Below, in pieces: positions 9,355-18,197 of a DNA stretch of 64,000 nucleotides. The stretch is from assembly GCA_018647765.1 (NCBI GenBank), contig JABGSN010000046.1, positions 1 to 64,000 on the forward strand, written 5' to 3'. The notes below the pieces were generated by a model. It saw only the letters and a list, made by a program, of their open reading frames with translations, made no database searches and was not told where the DNA came from. A program made the translations under genes and the position numbers. The stretch is from Oceanospirillaceae bacterium. GTDB taxonomy: Bacteria; Pseudomonadota; Gammaproteobacteria; Pseudomonadales; Balneatricaceae. Every line of letters begins with the position of its first letter. The stretch's first letter is position 1.

Positions 9355-9771
9355 ATGGAACGTTACCTAGAATTTGCCATCAACCATTGGGAAATGGTGT
9401 TGGCCTTGATGCTGACCTTGTCGGTGTTATTAATTACCGAGCGTCGTAAAGCTGCGCCGTCCGTCTCGCCGCAGCAAGCCACAGTAATGGCTAACGGCGA
9501 AGATGTATTGTTGTTAGATATCCGTGCGGTTGCCGACTATAAGGCAGGCCATGTAATCGGTGCCAAGAATATTCCGTTTGCAGACATCACTAAACGTATG
9601 TCGGAACTTGAAAAATACCGAGACAAACCCATTATTATTATTTGTAAGACCGGTCAAACGGCATCCGGTGCGGCTAATGTGTTGAAGAAAGCTGAATACA
9701 ACAATGTTCAACGTATGGCGGGCGGCATGGCCGAGTGGACGGGGCAAAATTTGCCATTGGTACGTAAATGA
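9355..9771 (+). CDS. Membrane-anchored rhodanese-like sulfurtransferase (YibN family)
   Basis: A 138-residue protein with one N-terminal transmembrane helix (about 13-27) and a single rhodanese domain (about 38-137) whose active-site loop contains Cys97 (ICKTGQTAS). It probably moves sulfane sulfur or handles thiols at the inner membrane face; the substrate is unknown. Its stop overlaps the grxC start by 4 bases (ATGA). The rhodanese-grxC-secB order is conserved in gammaproteobacteria. Confidence 0.92.
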   Translation: MERYLEFAINHWEMVLALMLTLSVLLITERRKAAPSVSPQQATVMANGEDVLLLDIRAVADYKAGHVIGAKNIPFADITKRMSELEKYRDKPIIIICKTGQTASGAANVLKKAEYNNVQRMAGGMAEWTGQNLPLVRK

Positions 9772-10028
9772 GTGCCAATGTAATTGTCTACAGCTCGGGC
9801 TATTGTGGTTTTTGTTTTCGTGCCAAACGTTTGTTAGACAGCAAAGGCATTAGCTACCAAGAAATTAGCGTCGATGGACACAGCGACCTGCGCCAGCAAA
9901 TGATGCAGGTTAGCGGTGGTCGTACGGTGCCGCAAATTATCATTAACGATAAAGCCATTGGCGGTTGTGACGAATTGTATGCGCTCGAGCGCCAAGGTCA
10001 GTTAGATCCACTATTAATCGCTTCGTAA
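9768..10028 (+). CDS. grxC: Glutaredoxin 3 with a CGFC active site
   Basis: An 86-residue glutaredoxin fold. The redox pair is Cys13/Cys16 in YCGFC, whereas GrxC normally has CPYC. The cis-Pro (GRTVPQI) and the glutathione-binding GGCDEL motif are intact, so it should be a working dithiol glutaredoxin, but the Pro-to-Gly and Tyr-to-Phe changes may shift its redox potential or substrate range. It is translationally coupled to the rhodanese gene and followed by secB. Confidence 0.93.
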   Translation: MSANVIVYSSGYCGFCFRAKRLLDSKGISYQEISVDGHSDLRQQMMQVSGGRTVPQIIINDKAIGGCDELYALERQGQLDPLLIAS

Positions 10029-10065
10029 AGAAGCACTTTGAATAAAAATTATAGAGAAGCAAGAC

Positions 10066-10584
10066 ATGAGTGAAGAAGAAAAAGGCGCAGCAGCACAAGC
10101 CACAGAAGAGAACACCCAGCCACAGATAATGATCCAGCGCGTGTACTTGAAAGACTTATCTTTCGAATCACCTAACTCACCCCAGTCGTTCACTGCAGAG
10201 TGGAAGCCAGAAGTGGGTGTGGATCTTAACAGTCAGGCGCGTCAATTAAACGAAACCACCTTCGAAGTCATCTTGCGTATTACTATTACCGCTATGGCCG
10301 AAGAAAAGACTGTGTACTTAACCGAAGTGCAGCAAGCCGGTTTATTCCACATTGCTAACGTGCCAAAAGAATCTATGGGTCAGGTATTGGGTGCATTCTG
10401 CCCTAACATTCTTTTCCCGTATGCCCGCGAAGCCATTGATAACTTAGTGCAAAAGGGCAGTTTCCCAGCCTTGATGTTGTCACCGGTTAATTTTGATGCA
10501 TTGTACGCTCAGAGCATGGCTCAACAGGCAGCACAAGCTGAAGCAGGCGAAGCCGCCGAAGAAAAGCCTGAGCAAACGCACTAG
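10066..10584 (+). CDS. secB: Protein-export chaperone SecB
   Basis: A 172-residue cytosolic tetrameric chaperone that keeps preproteins unfolded and hands them to SecA. The conserved core runs from about 22 (IQRVYLKDLSFESPN) through CPNILFPYARE to SPVNFDALY near 145-152, with acidic Ala/Glu-rich tails at both ends. The N-terminal extension is slightly longer than in E. coli (155 residues). It is the last gene of the rhodanese-grxC-secB operon and converges on trmL 11 bases away. Confidence 0.96.
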   Translation: MSEEEKGAAAQATEENTQPQIMIQRVYLKDLSFESPNSPQSFTAEWKPEVGVDLNSQARQLNETTFEVILRITITAMAEEKTVYLTEVQQAGLFHIANVPKESMGQVLGAFCPNILFPYAREAIDNLVQKGSFPALMLSPVNFDALYAQSMAQQAAQAEAGEAAEEKPEQTH

Positions 10585-10595
10585 CGCGAAGCAAC

Positions 10596-11054
10596 CTAGC
10601 TAGCGCCAGCGTAATCTAGCTGGCGCCACGCCTCGTACACTACAATAGCCGCACAATTTGATAAGTTCAAACTGCGGCTTTTTGCTGTCATGGGTAAGCG
10701 AATTCTGCCGTCGCACCTTGCTCTAATGCCTTCGGGCAGGCCTCGGCTCTCTGGGCCAAACATGACTGCATCACCTTTTTCAAACCGCGCTTTGCTAAAA
10801 CAATCGCTGCCTTTGGTGGTCATGGCGTATATGGTTTTTGGCTGTACGTTGGATATAAATTCATCGTAGTTCTTATGCACTTGCATACGCGCCCACTCGT
10901 GATAATCCAAACCGGCGCGCCTTAAGGCCTTGTCTTCTAGTTTAAATCCCAAAGGCTCAATGAGATGCAGCTGAAAACCGGTGTTGGCGCACAGGCGAAT
11001 AATATTGCCCGTATTCGGCGGAATTTCTGGTTCAAATAAAACGACGTGTAACAT
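10596..11054 (-). CDS. trmL: tRNA (cytidine/uridine-34 2'-O)-methyltransferase TrmL
   Basis: A 152-residue SPOUT-class methyltransferase that modifies the wobble base of tRNA-Leu isoacceptors using S-adenosylmethionine. The N-terminal [12 protein letters not shown], the FGPESRGLP motif and the C-terminal knot segment [14 protein letters not shown] are all present. It lies just downstream of ntrC on the same strand, with a 24-base gap, and may be read through from it. Confidence 0.95.
   Translation of the reverse strand: MLHVVLFEPEIPPNTGNIIRLCANTGFQLHLIEPLGFKLEDKALRRAGLDYHEWARMQVHKNYDEFISNVQPKTIYAMTTKGSDCFSKARFEKGDAVMFGPESRGLPEGIRARCDGRIRLPMTAKSRSLNLSNCAAIVVYEAWRQLDYAGAS
10603..10626. repeat. 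Perfect 8-bp inverted repeat at the secB/trmL convergence
   Basis: GCGCCAGC (10603-10610) and GCTGGCGC (10619-10626) flank an 8-base loop, within the last codons of trmL and 19 bases after the secB stop. There is no T-run on either side, so it may slow or process converging transcripts but is not a classic terminator. Confidence 0.45.
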
Positions 11055-11078
11055 GTTTGATCTTCTTAATTGCTGAGT

Positions 11079-12470
11079 TTACAGCTCAAGTTCGTTGATT
11101 TTTCGGGTTAAAGTATTGCGGCCCCAGCCCAGTAGTTCTGCGGCTTCGCGACGACGGCCGTTGGTATGGTTAAGGGCCGCTTCTATCATTACCTTTTCAA
11201 AAGCTGGCAGGGCATGGTCTAACAGCTGTTGTTGGCCAAGTTGTAATTCTTTTTTTGCCCATTTAGAAAGCAACACTTGCCAGTTGTCGTTGGCATCTGT
11301 TTTGCTGGTTGGCTGTTGCAGTTCGGGAGGCAGGTCGCTGACTAAAATTTGGTTGCCGCTGCCCATTACACTTAACCAGCGGCACACGTTTTCTAGCTGA
11401 CGCACGTTACCTGGCCATGGGAGGTGTTGCAGGTGTTGCTCTGCCTCGTTGGACAGTAGTTTGGCTTCTACGGCCAGTTCCTTCGCGCTTTTTGTTAAGA
11501 AGTGCTGGGCTAGGGCGGGTATGTCTTCACTGCGTTGGTTCAGATTAGGTAGCGGAATACGAATCACGTTGAGGCGATGATACAAGTCTTCACGAAACAG
11601 GCCTTGTTCTACGCGTTTAGTAAGGTCTTGATGGGTGGCAGCAATAATGCGCACGTCTACCTTCACAAGGCTGTGGCCACCCACGCGATAAAACTCTCCG
11701 TCGGCCAGTACCCGAAGTAGACGGGTTTGTGCTTCGGCAGGCATGTCACCTATTTCATCCAGAAACAAAGTGCCGCCGTGGGCTTGTTCAAAGTGGCCTT
11801 TGCGTTGATTGGATGCGCCGGTAAAGGCCCCCTTTTCATGGCCGAATAACTCTGACTCGATGAGGTCTTTCTGAATGGCAGCCATGTTGAGGGGGATAAA
11901 TGGCTGCTCACTTCTGGGGCTGTGCTGATGCAGCGCTTGGGCGATGAGCTCCTTACCCGTGCCAGACGCGCCGTTGATCATGACCGTCATGTTGGACTGC
12001 GAGAGCCTGCCGATGGCGCGAAACACATTTTGCATGGCGGGGGCTTCACCGATAATTTGGGCGCTGGCAGGCGCTGGAGCGGGTTTGCTGGTGGCCACCT
12101 GCTCGGCCGCATGTTGTAGGCCGCGTTGCACTAATGACACGGCTTCGTCGATATCAAAGGGCTTGGGTAAATAATCAAACGCGCCGCCTTGGTAGGACGC
12201 GACCGCACTGTCTAGATCTGAGTGGGCCGTCATAATAATCACCGGCACATCGGGCAGGCGTTGCTGCAGTTCTTGGAGCAGGCTTAAGCCGTCGATGCCG
12301 GGCATACGAATGTCGCTGATGATCAGTTTGGGCGAGTTGTGCGCAAGGGCATCTAGCAGCTGTTGGCCATGTTCGTAACTAGTACTAGAAATTTGCGCCT
12401 GAGTTAAGGCTCGATCCAGCACCCAGCGGATGGCGTGGTCGTCGTCTACTATCCATACATCATGGCTCAT
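11079..12470 (-). CDS. ntrC: Nitrogen regulatory response regulator NtrC
   Basis: A 463-residue sigma-54 activator with three domains. A receiver domain (about 1-120) has phospho-acceptor Asp53 (ISDIRMPG). An AAA+ domain (about 140-370) has Walker A GASGTGKE and the sigma-54 contact loop GAFTGA. A C-terminal Fis-type helix-turn-helix contains [19 protein letters not shown]. Phosphorylated by NtrB under nitrogen limitation, it activates glnA and other genes. It overlaps ntrB by 4 bases. Candidate binding sites are visible upstream of ntrB and glnA. Confidence 0.97.
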   Translation of the reverse strand: MSHDVWIVDDDHAIRWVLDRALTQAQISSTSYEHGQQLLDALAHNSPKLIISDIRMPGIDGLSLLQELQQRLPDVPVIIMTAHSDLDSAVASYQGGAFDYLPKPFDIDEAVSLVQRGLQHAAEQVATSKPAPAPASAQIIGEAPAMQNVFRAIGRLSQSNMTVMINGASGTGKELIAQALHQHSPRSEQPFIPLNMAAIQKDLIESELFGHEKGAFTGASNQRKGHFEQAHGGTLFLDEIGDMPAEAQTRLLRVLADGEFYRVGGHSLVKVDVRIIAATHQDLTKRVEQGLFREDLYHRLNVIRIPLPNLNQRSEDIPALAQHFLTKSAKELAVEAKLLSNEAEQHLQHLPWPGNVRQLENVCRWLSVMGSGNQILVSDLPPELQQPTSKTDANDNWQVLLSKWAKKELQLGQQQLLDHALPAFEKVMIEAALNHTNGRRREAAELLGWGRNTLTRKINELEL

Positions 12471-13540
12471 GTTGATGACTCCATTGGCAAGTAAATATTA
12501 AAACAGGTGTAACTGGGGTGGCTGTCGCACTCAATAAGGCCTTGGTGCTGTTGGACTAGGCTTTGGGCAATGCTCAGGCCAAGGCCCGTACCTTGGGCAC
12601 GGTGGGTAACCATAGGGAAAAATATTTCGTCTTTAATGGCGTCAGCAATGCCGGGTCCATTGTCGATAATGCTGATGCAACAGGCTAACCGGTGGCACAC
12701 GCTGCCTATGGTAAAGCGGCGCACGGCACGCGTCTTAAGGGTGATCTGGCCATTGCTTGTACGATACTCGAGGAGCGCCTGTAACGCATTACGGGCGATG
12801 TTTAAAAACACCTGTGTTAGTTGATTGGTATCAATCAGTAAGTCTGGAAGGCTTGGGTCGTAATCTCGAACAATGTTTATGCGCTTATCTGCTTCGGCCT
12901 TGATGAGTTGCTCGATTTTATCCAAGATCTGATGCACATTGTGGGTTTGCTTCTGGGCTTGGCGTTGTGGTCCGAGAAGGCGATCTACTAAGTCTCTCAG
13001 GCGATCGGCCTCAGAAATGATTATGTGGGTAAACTCTCGTTGCTCGGTCGACAGTTCTCGTTCTAATAGTTGTGCAGCGCCTCGTATGCCACCTAACGGG
13101 TTTTTGATTTCGTGGGCGAGGTTGCGTACCAGATTAGAAGAAGCGTGCTGCTGGGTTGCCATGCGGGCCTCTTGCGTGAGCCGCTTCATGCGCTCTAGAG
13201 GTTGGATTTCCAAGGCGAGGCTACCCGGTTCGTCTACGGAGGTTACTGTTAGGTCGATCCACAGTTGGCGGCCGTTGGTCTGCTGAATTAGTGTGTCGCG
13301 GATGGTAAAGGATTTTTGTTGGGCACAGCTTTGTTGTAGCTGTTGTGCGAGGTGTGGGTCTAGATTTAATAATGCGGTTAATGGTTCTAGCTGCATTTGG
13401 TGTTGGCTAACGCGAAATAGGTTTTCTGCTGCCAAGTTGAGGGCCACGATTTGCAAGCGTGAGTTGACCAAAACGATGGCCGTTGAGAGGTGGTTAACTA
13501 AGCCGGCTAAGGCCTGGTTGGCTTGCATAGGATTAGGCAT
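12467..13540 (-). CDS. ntrB: Nitrogen regulation sensor histidine kinase NtrB
   Basis: A 357-residue cytosolic kinase/phosphatase controlled by PII proteins. It has an N-terminal PAS domain (about 8-110), a dimerisation domain with phospho-His143 (LAHEIKNPLG), and a HATPase domain with N box (NIARNALQ), IIDNGPGI and GTGLGLSIA glycine-rich boxes. It phosphorylates NtrC, whose gene overlaps its 3' end. Upstream lie a likely NtrC operator, the glnA terminator and a palindromic repeat. Confidence 0.97.
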   Translation of the reverse strand: MPNPMQANQALAGLVNHLSTAIVLVNSRLQIVALNLAAENLFRVSQHQMQLEPLTALLNLDPHLAQQLQQSCAQQKSFTIRDTLIQQTNGRQLWIDLTVTSVDEPGSLALEIQPLERMKRLTQEARMATQQHASSNLVRNLAHEIKNPLGGIRGAAQLLERELSTEQREFTHIIISEADRLRDLVDRLLGPQRQAQKQTHNVHQILDKIEQLIKAEADKRINIVRDYDPSLPDLLIDTNQLTQVFLNIARNALQALLEYRTSNGQITLKTRAVRRFTIGSVCHRLACCISIIDNGPGIADAIKDEIFFPMVTHRAQGTGLGLSIAQSLVQQHQGLIECDSHPSYTCFNIYLPMESST

Positions 13541-13569
13541 GGCCGTCCTTTCTAGCGTGGGTTTGTTAC

Positions 13570-13592
13570 ATGCGCACCAAAATAGTGCGCAT
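13570..13592. promoter_or_regulatory. Probable NtrC-binding site upstream of ntrB
   Basis: A perfect 8-bp inverted repeat (ATGCGCAC, 7-base centre, GTGCGCAT) lies 30-52 bases before the ntrB start. Read on the minus strand its core GCACTATTTTGGTGC matches the enteric NtrC consensus (GCAC-TANNNTGG-TGC type). A site here resembles the glnL promoter of E. coli, where NtrC autoregulates ntrBC. The match is seen; binding is inferred. Confidence 0.7.
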
Positions 13593-13601
13593 GGGGTGCT
13601 T

Positions 13602-13625
13602 AAAAAGCCCTCCTTGGAGGGCTTT
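13602..13625 (-). terminator. Intrinsic terminator after glnA
   Basis: A 7-bp stem (GCCCTCC/GGAGGGC) flanked by A and T tracts. On the minus strand it ends in a run of five T, so it would end most glnA transcripts before ntrB, as in glnA-ntrBC regions where partial read-through is common. Confidence 0.75.
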
Positions 13626-13653
13626 GTCTGTCGTCCTAGCTAAGCCACTTCGC

Positions 13654-13719
13654 CGTCATCCTGACGTAGGTCAGGATCTTAGGAATTACGCTAAGATTCC
13701 GGTCTGCGCCGGAATGACG
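13654..13719. repeat. Four-armed palindromic intergenic repeat (REP/MITE-like)
   Basis: The ends CGTCAT and ATGACG are inverted repeats. Inside are two independent hairpins (CCTGAC/GTCAGG, and TCCGG/CCGGA) and an inner pair ATCTTAG/CTAAGAT, so DNA or RNA can fold into a junction with several arms. The CGTCATTCCGG-type end resembles short dispersed palindromic repeats known in many proteobacteria. A partial copy of the arm (CCGGAATGACT) follows at 13730-13740, next to the glnA stop. Confidence 0.7.
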
Positions 13720-13748
13720 TGAAGCTAGTCCGGAATGACTTGAACGGT

Positions 13749-15155
13749 CTAGCAAGAGTAGTAAAGGGCAAACTCAACGGGGTGAGTTACGCTGTTTACT
13801 GCTTCTACTTCGCCGTTCTTAAGTTCGATGTACGCATCGATCATTTCGTTGGTGAATACACCACCACGGGTTAAGAACTCACGATCAGCTTCTAATGCGG
13901 CAAGCGCTTCTTCTAGGCTGCCTGAAACTGTTGGAATCGCTGCTGCTTCTTCGGCTGGCAAGTCGTACAAGTCCTTGTCGGCTGCATCGCCAGGGTGGAT
14001 CTTGTTCTGAATACCGTCAAGGCCTGCCATCAATAGTGCTGCGAAACACAAGTATGGGTTAGCCGTTGGGTCAGGGAAGCGTACTTCTACACGACGACCG
14101 CGCGGGTTGCTTACGTATGGAATGCGGATAGATGCCGAACGGTTACGGGCAGAGTAGGCCAACATAACTGGGGCCTCAAAACCAGGTACCAACCGCTTGT
14201 AGGCGTTAGTTGAGGCGTTAGTGAACGCGTTGAGCGCTTTGGCATGCTTGATGATGCCGCCAATGTAGTAAAGGGCAGTGTCAGATAAGCCACCGTAGCC
14301 GTCGCCAGCAAATAGGTTAACACCATCTTTAGCAATCGACTGATGCACGTGCATACCAGAACCGTTGTCGCCAACGATAGGCTTAGGCATAAAGGTCGCT
14401 GTTTTGCCGTAGGCGTGGGCTACGTTGTGTACACAGTACTTAAGAATCTGAACTTCGTCGGCCTTGCGAACTAGGGTGCTGAACTTAGTGCCAATTTCGT
14501 TTTGGTTGGCAGTGGCTACTTCGTGGTGATGTACTTCAATTTCTACACCCATAGCTTCCATGGCATCACACATTGCGCCACGCATGTCGTGAGAAGAATC
14601 TACAGGAGGTACTGGGAAGTAACCACCTTTAACGGCTGGGCGGTGACCCATGTTGCCGCCTTCGATGGTGGCATTAGACTGCCAAGCACCTTCTTCGGAG
14701 TTGATTTCGTACATGGCGCCTTGCATGTCGGCTTTCCACTTAACGTCATCAAATACAAAGAATTCTGGCTCTGGACCAAAGAACGCTGTGTCGCCAATGC
14801 CGGTTGACTTAAGGTACTCTTCGGCGCGGGCGGCAACAGAGCGTGGGTCGCGGTCATAGCCTTGCATAGTGGCAGGCTCAATCACGTCACAACGGATGTT
14901 GACAGTCGTGTCTTCAGTAAAGGGGTCTAATACTGCTGACGCATCATCTGGCATGATGATCATGTCTGAGTCGTTAATGCCTTTCCAGCCACTGATGGAT
15001 GAACCATCAAACATTTGGCCTTCTGAGAAGAAATCTTCATCTACAACGCGAGCCGGAATAGTCACGTGATGCTCTTTACCTTTGGTATCGGTAAAGCGTA
15101 GGTCAACCCAGCGAGCTTCGCTGTCTTGAATCATCTTAAGGGTGTTTGCAGACAT
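13749..15155 (-). CDS. glnA: Glutamine synthetase type I
   Basis: A 468-residue GSI that makes glutamine from glutamate, ammonia and ATP as a dodecamer. It has the beta-grasp and catalytic motifs (DGSSI near the N-terminus, [19 protein letters not shown]) and the adenylylation loop Tyr in LYDLPAEE, so activity is probably controlled by GlnE and PII. The frame stays open upstream to 15272, but the ATG at 15155 matches the family start (MSANTLKMI) and has a GGAGAG ribosome-binding site. A sigma-54 promoter and NtrC-like sites lie upstream. Confidence 0.97.
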   Translation of the reverse strand: MSANTLKMIQDSEARWVDLRFTDTKGKEHHVTIPARVVDEDFFSEGQMFDGSSISGWKGINDSDMIIMPDDASAVLDPFTEDTTVNIRCDVIEPATMQGYDRDPRSVAARAEEYLKSTGIGDTAFFGPEPEFFVFDDVKWKADMQGAMYEINSEEGAWQSNATIEGGNMGHRPAVKGGYFPVPPVDSSHDMRGAMCDAMEAMGVEIEVHHHEVATANQNEIGTKFSTLVRKADEVQILKYCVHNVAHAYGKTATFMPKPIVGDNGSGMHVHQSIAKDGVNLFAGDGYGGLSDTALYYIGGIIKHAKALNAFTNASTNAYKRLVPGFEAPVMLAYSARNRSASIRIPYVSNPRGRRVEVRFPDPTANPYLCFAALLMAGLDGIQNKIHPGDAADKDLYDLPAEEAAAIPTVSGSLEEALAALEADREFLTRGGVFTNEMIDAYIELKNGEVEAVNSVTHPVEFALYYSC

Positions 15156-15227
15156 AAAGTCTCTCCAATTATTAAGCCGGCTCTGGTGCCGGAGGTTTAG
15201 CTTGTTTGATGTATTGCTGTAGTCTAT

Positions 15228-15243
15228 AGCAACGGTCGTGCCA
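15228..15243 (-). promoter_or_regulatory. Sigma-54 promoter of glnA
   Basis: On the minus strand TGGCAC-GACCG-TTGCT is a full match to the -24/-12 consensus TGGCACN5TTGCW. It predicts transcription starting near 15217, giving a 62-base leader with a small CCGGC/GCCGG hairpin (15177-15192). Confidence 0.9.
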
Positions 15244-15349
15244 ATATTGATTTTTGCCTCAAAAACGACCATATCTGGCGGTTTTTCGAGAAAAAACAGT
15301 GATATTGCAGCTATTGTGAAGCTGCTTGTTTGTTTTCGTAGTTATAGTC

Positions 15350-15398
15350 TGCACTAAAATGGAACGCCTTGGTAGTGCCTTGCCCTAAAATAGGGCAA
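15350..15398. promoter_or_regulatory. Tandem NtrC-like enhancer sites upstream of glnA
   Basis: The first element, TGCACTAAAATGGAACG (15350-15366), carries a good left half of the NtrC consensus. The second is a perfect palindrome, TTGCCCTA-AAA-TAGGGCAA (15380-15398), similar in form. Their centres are about 141 and 172 bases upstream of the predicted start and 31 bp (about three turns) apart, close to the arrangement of the enteric glnAp2 enhancer. The rest of the 392-base gap between glnA and typA holds no gene. Confidence 0.55.
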
Positions 15399-15452
15399 TA
15401 TTCATTTAACTTGTAATAATACTTTCAATATACTGCGTATTGGCAGTAGTTT

Positions 15453-15461
15453 TGCTATAAT
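15453..15461 (+). promoter_or_regulatory. Extended -10 promoter of typA
   Basis: TGC-TATAAT is an extended -10 element with no clear -35. It lies about 85 bases before the typA ATG, giving a short leader. Confidence 0.55.
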
Positions 15462-15547
15462 CTGCGCTGCATTTTTTTGGCGCTGTCATATGGCAGCGCC
15501 TATACGTATTTTGGCCATGTTCAATTGAGGCCGTTTGGAGTAGTGAG

Positions 15548-17356
15548 ATGATCGAAAAATTAAGAAATGTGGCGATTGTAGCCCACGTAGACCATGGTAA
15601 AACCACCTTGGTAGACAAGCTGCTAGAACAATCTGGCACCCTTGATCGTCGTGACCAAGGCGCAGAACGCGTGATGGACTCTAACGACCAAGAAAAAGAG
15701 CGTGGCATTACCATCTTGGCAAAGAACACTGCCGTAAACTGGAATGGCTACCATATCAATATTGTAGACACCCCAGGACACGCCGACTTCGGTGGTGAGG
15801 TAGAGCGTGTTCTATCGATGGTAGATTGTGTGTTGTTGTTGGTCGATGCCGTAGATGGCCCAATGCCACAAACACGTTTTGTAACGCAAAAGGCGTTCCA
15901 ACAGGGCCTCAGTCCAATCGTTGTTATCAACAAGATTGACCGTCCAGGCGCGCGTCCTGATTGGGTTATGGATCAAGTGTTTGACTTGTTCGACTCTTTA
16001 GGTGCTACGGATGAGCAGTTAGACTTCCCGGTAATGTACGCCTCGGCAATCAACGGCATCGCCGGCACTTCTTTGGAAGACATGGCCGAAGACATGAACC
16101 CATTGTTCGAAGCCTTGGTTGAATATGTTAAAGCCCCAGACGTAGATCTAGACGGCACGTTGCAAATGCAAATCTCTGCCTTGGACTATTCAAGCTATGT
16201 GGGCGTTATTGGTGTTGGCCGTATTAAGCGTGGCAGCATGAAATTGGGCCAGCAAGTTAAGGTGGTGTCTGCTGACGGTAAAGTACGTACCGCTAAGCTG
16301 CAAAATGTCATGAGCTACATGGGCCTTGAGCGCATTGATGTGCCTACTGCCCAAGCCGGCGACATTGTATGTGTCACAGGTATCGATGGCTTGAATATTT
16401 CTGACACCATTTGCCACCCCGAGCACGTAGAAGCTTTGCCGCCGCTAAGCATTGATGAGCCAACCGTGTCCATGACCTTCCAGGTCAACGATTCGCCGTT
16501 TGCTGGACTAGACGGTAAGTATGTAACTAGCCGTAACATCCGCGATCGTTTGGATCGTGAGTTGATCCACAACGTTGCCCTACGTGTTGAGCCGGGTGAC
16601 TCTCCAGACCGCTTTGTTGTCTCTGGCCGTGGTGAATTGCACTTGTCGGTATTGATCGAAAGCATGCGTCGTGAAGGCTTTGAGATGGGCGTTTCTCGCC
16701 CACAGGTGATCGAAAAAGAAGTCGACGGCAAAATGATGGAGCCATATGAAGCGGTATTGATCGACTGTGAAGATCAGCATCAAGGTTCTTTGATGGAAGA
16801 AATGGGTCGTCGTAAGGCAGAGATGACTAACATGGAGCCAGACGGCAAGGGCCGTACGCGTTTAGAATTCGTGATTCCTTCTCGCGGCTTAATCGGTTTC
16901 CGTGGCCAGTTCCTTACGTTAACGTCGGGTAGTGGTGTTATGACGTCTGTATTCGATCACTACGGTGAAGTGAAGCAGGGTGCCTTGGCTGAGCGTCAAA
17001 ACGGCGTATTGGTGTCTATGGTTAAGGGTAAGATCTTAGCCTTTGCTTTGTTTAACCTACAGACCCGTGGCCGCCTAATGGTGGAGCCAAACATCGACGT
17101 ATACGAAGGTATGCTTATTGGTGTTCATAGTCGCGGTAACGATTTGGCTGTTAACCCAACTAAGGGTAAGCAGTTGACTAACATTCGTGCCGCCGGTACT
17201 GATGAAAACATCGTGCTTAGCCCGCCGATTCGCTTCACTCTTGAGCAAGCGCTTGAGTTTATTGAAGACGATGAGTTGGTAGAAGTGACACCTAATTTCA
17301 TTCGTTTACGCAAAAAGTTGTTGACCGAAAACGCCCGTAAGCGTGCGCCAAAGTAA
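15548..17356 (+). CDS. typA: Ribosome-associated GTPase TypA/BipA
   Basis: A 602-residue translational GTPase related to EF-G. It has the G1 motif AHVDHGKTT at about 11-19, a switch region with RGITI, G3 DTPGH and G4 NKIDRP, followed by domain II, EF-G-like domains III and V, and the BipA-specific C-terminal domain. It binds ribosomes and helps 50S assembly and adaptation to cold and stress. It stands alone with its own terminator and diverges from glnA, a common neighbour. Confidence 0.97.
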   Translation: MIEKLRNVAIVAHVDHGKTTLVDKLLEQSGTLDRRDQGAERVMDSNDQEKERGITILAKNTAVNWNGYHINIVDTPGHADFGGEVERVLSMVDCVLLLVDAVDGPMPQTRFVTQKAFQQGLSPIVVINKIDRPGARPDWVMDQVFDLFDSLGATDEQLDFPVMYASAINGIAGTSLEDMAEDMNPLFEALVEYVKAPDVDLDGTLQMQISALDYSSYVGVIGVGRIKRGSMKLGQQVKVVSADGKVRTAKLQNVMSYMGLERIDVPTAQAGDIVCVTGIDGLNISDTICHPEHVEALPPLSIDEPTVSMTFQVNDSPFAGLDGKYVTSRNIRDRLDRELIHNVALRVEPGDSPDRFVVSGRGELHLSVLIESMRREGFEMGVSRPQVIEKEVDGKMMEPYEAVLIDCEDQHQGSLMEEMGRRKAEMTNMEPDGKGRTRLEFVIPSRGLIGFRGQFLTLTSGSGVMTSVFDHYGEVKQGALAERQNGVLVSMVKGKILAFALFNLQTRGRLMVEPNIDVYEGMLIGVHSRGNDLAVNPTKGKQLTNIRAAGTDENIVLSPPIRFTLEQALEFIEDDELVEVTPNFIRLRKKLLTENARKRAPK

Positions 17357-17371
17357 GCTGCTTTAAAGTAT

Positions 17372-17401
17372 AAAAAAGCCGGCCACTGGGTCGGCTTTTT
17401 T
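17372..17401 (+). terminator. Intrinsic terminator after typA
   Basis: An AAAAAAGCCGGCC / GGTCGGCTTTTTT stem-loop lies about 15 bases after the typA stop and ends in six T. The flanking A-run makes it potentially bidirectional. Confidence 0.85.
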
Positions 17402-17510
17402 GTGTCTGCCATTTGTGAACCAAATTAGCGTAGTATAGTGGCAAGCCATAGGGTGGAACTAACACCTTGATGACAGGTCTTTAGTTTATTCGGTTATGTT
17501 TGAGAAGGTC

Positions 17511-17891
17511 ATGAAATTATCTATTGTTATGGTTGCCTGCCTGGTGCTCACAGCTTGTGCGGGTTCCCCCCCTCGGTCCACGCTACTGAGTGATGAAAAT
17601 GCGGTGGTGCCAAGTTTTACCGCGTCTTATGATGCGTTTAGTTGTGACCAGCTTTACTCCGAGGCGCGACGGATCACCGAGCAAATGCACAATATTGCCA
17701 GCGTGAGGGACGCCGACGCCGCCATGGAGCGTTTGGAGTTAATCGGCGGGGTGTTGTACTGGCCGGTGTTGCTGTTTGTGGATGGCAGCAGTGACTCTGC
17801 AGTTGCCCGCGCTGAGTATGAACAGCTTAAGGTGCGGTTGCTGAGCTTGTCTGACTGGGTGAGTCAAAAGCAGTGTAATGTATTGGAATGA
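17511..17891 (+). CDS. Small putative lipoprotein of unknown function
   Basis: About 126 residues, with a short lipoprotein signal ending in a LTAC lipobox (Cys16 from this start). An alternative ATG is at 17496, but this ATG is preceded by GAGAAGG and gives a more typical signal peptide. The mature part is mainly helical by composition, with two further Cys residues (FSCDQLY and KQCNVLE) that could form a disulfide. No known domain was recognised. It stands alone between the typA terminator and a further terminator; probably outer-membrane anchored in the periplasm. Confidence 0.72.
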   Translation: MKLSIVMVACLVLTACAGSPPRSTLLSDENAVVPSFTASYDAFSCDQLYSEARRITEQMHNIASVRDADAAMERLELIGGVLYWPVLLFVDGSSDSAVARAEYEQLKVRLLSLSDWVSQKQCNVLE

Positions 17892-17917
17892 CGCGAGGCT
17901 GAATAAATAGCAGGCAT

Positions 17918-17946
17918 AAAAAAAGCAGCTCTTTCGAGCTGCTTTC
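17918..17946. terminator. Bidirectional intrinsic terminator after the lipoprotein gene
   Basis: An AGCAGCTC/GAGCTGCT stem with a TTTC loop lies 27 bases past the lipoprotein stop. On the plus strand it is followed by TTTCT, and on the minus strand by seven T, so it is the stronger terminator for minus-strand RNA although no minus-strand gene is recognised nearby. Confidence 0.75.
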
Positions 17947-18197
17947 TGAGGCCGGTTTTATTTTTATTGTTAGGCCAAAGGATGTCTTTTTTTCTTATTG
18001 CGCTTATTATTTTTATTGGCGCTGAGGGAATACTACCAACATTTTCCTCAGTGTCTAATACTAAAAAGTTATAGGTTGCTATAAAAATGGAATATGCGGG
18101 CAAAAGGGGCTTTTGTGACTGTATAACCCGTGTCTTGTGGCGGTTAGCATAGAGGCCTAAAATAGGCTTTTTAAACCCCCTCATTGAGTGGCACCCC
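17947..18197. other. AT-rich intergenic region with hairpins; possible minus-strand small RNA
   Basis: No credible gene is seen. The region holds a GCGC...GGCGC hairpin (about 18000-18022), a CTGAGGG...CCTCAG hairpin (about 18022-18050) and a short GCCTA-AAA-TAGGC hairpin followed by T (18155-18172). Minus-strand RNA crossing it would end at the strong terminator at 17918-17946. No good minus-strand promoter was found. Confidence 0.25.

Noticed and set aside
15156-15272. 39-residue N-terminal extension of GlnA
   Set aside because: It would start upstream of the sigma-54 promoter's transcription start and does not match the family; the ATG at 15155 has a good ribosome-binding site.
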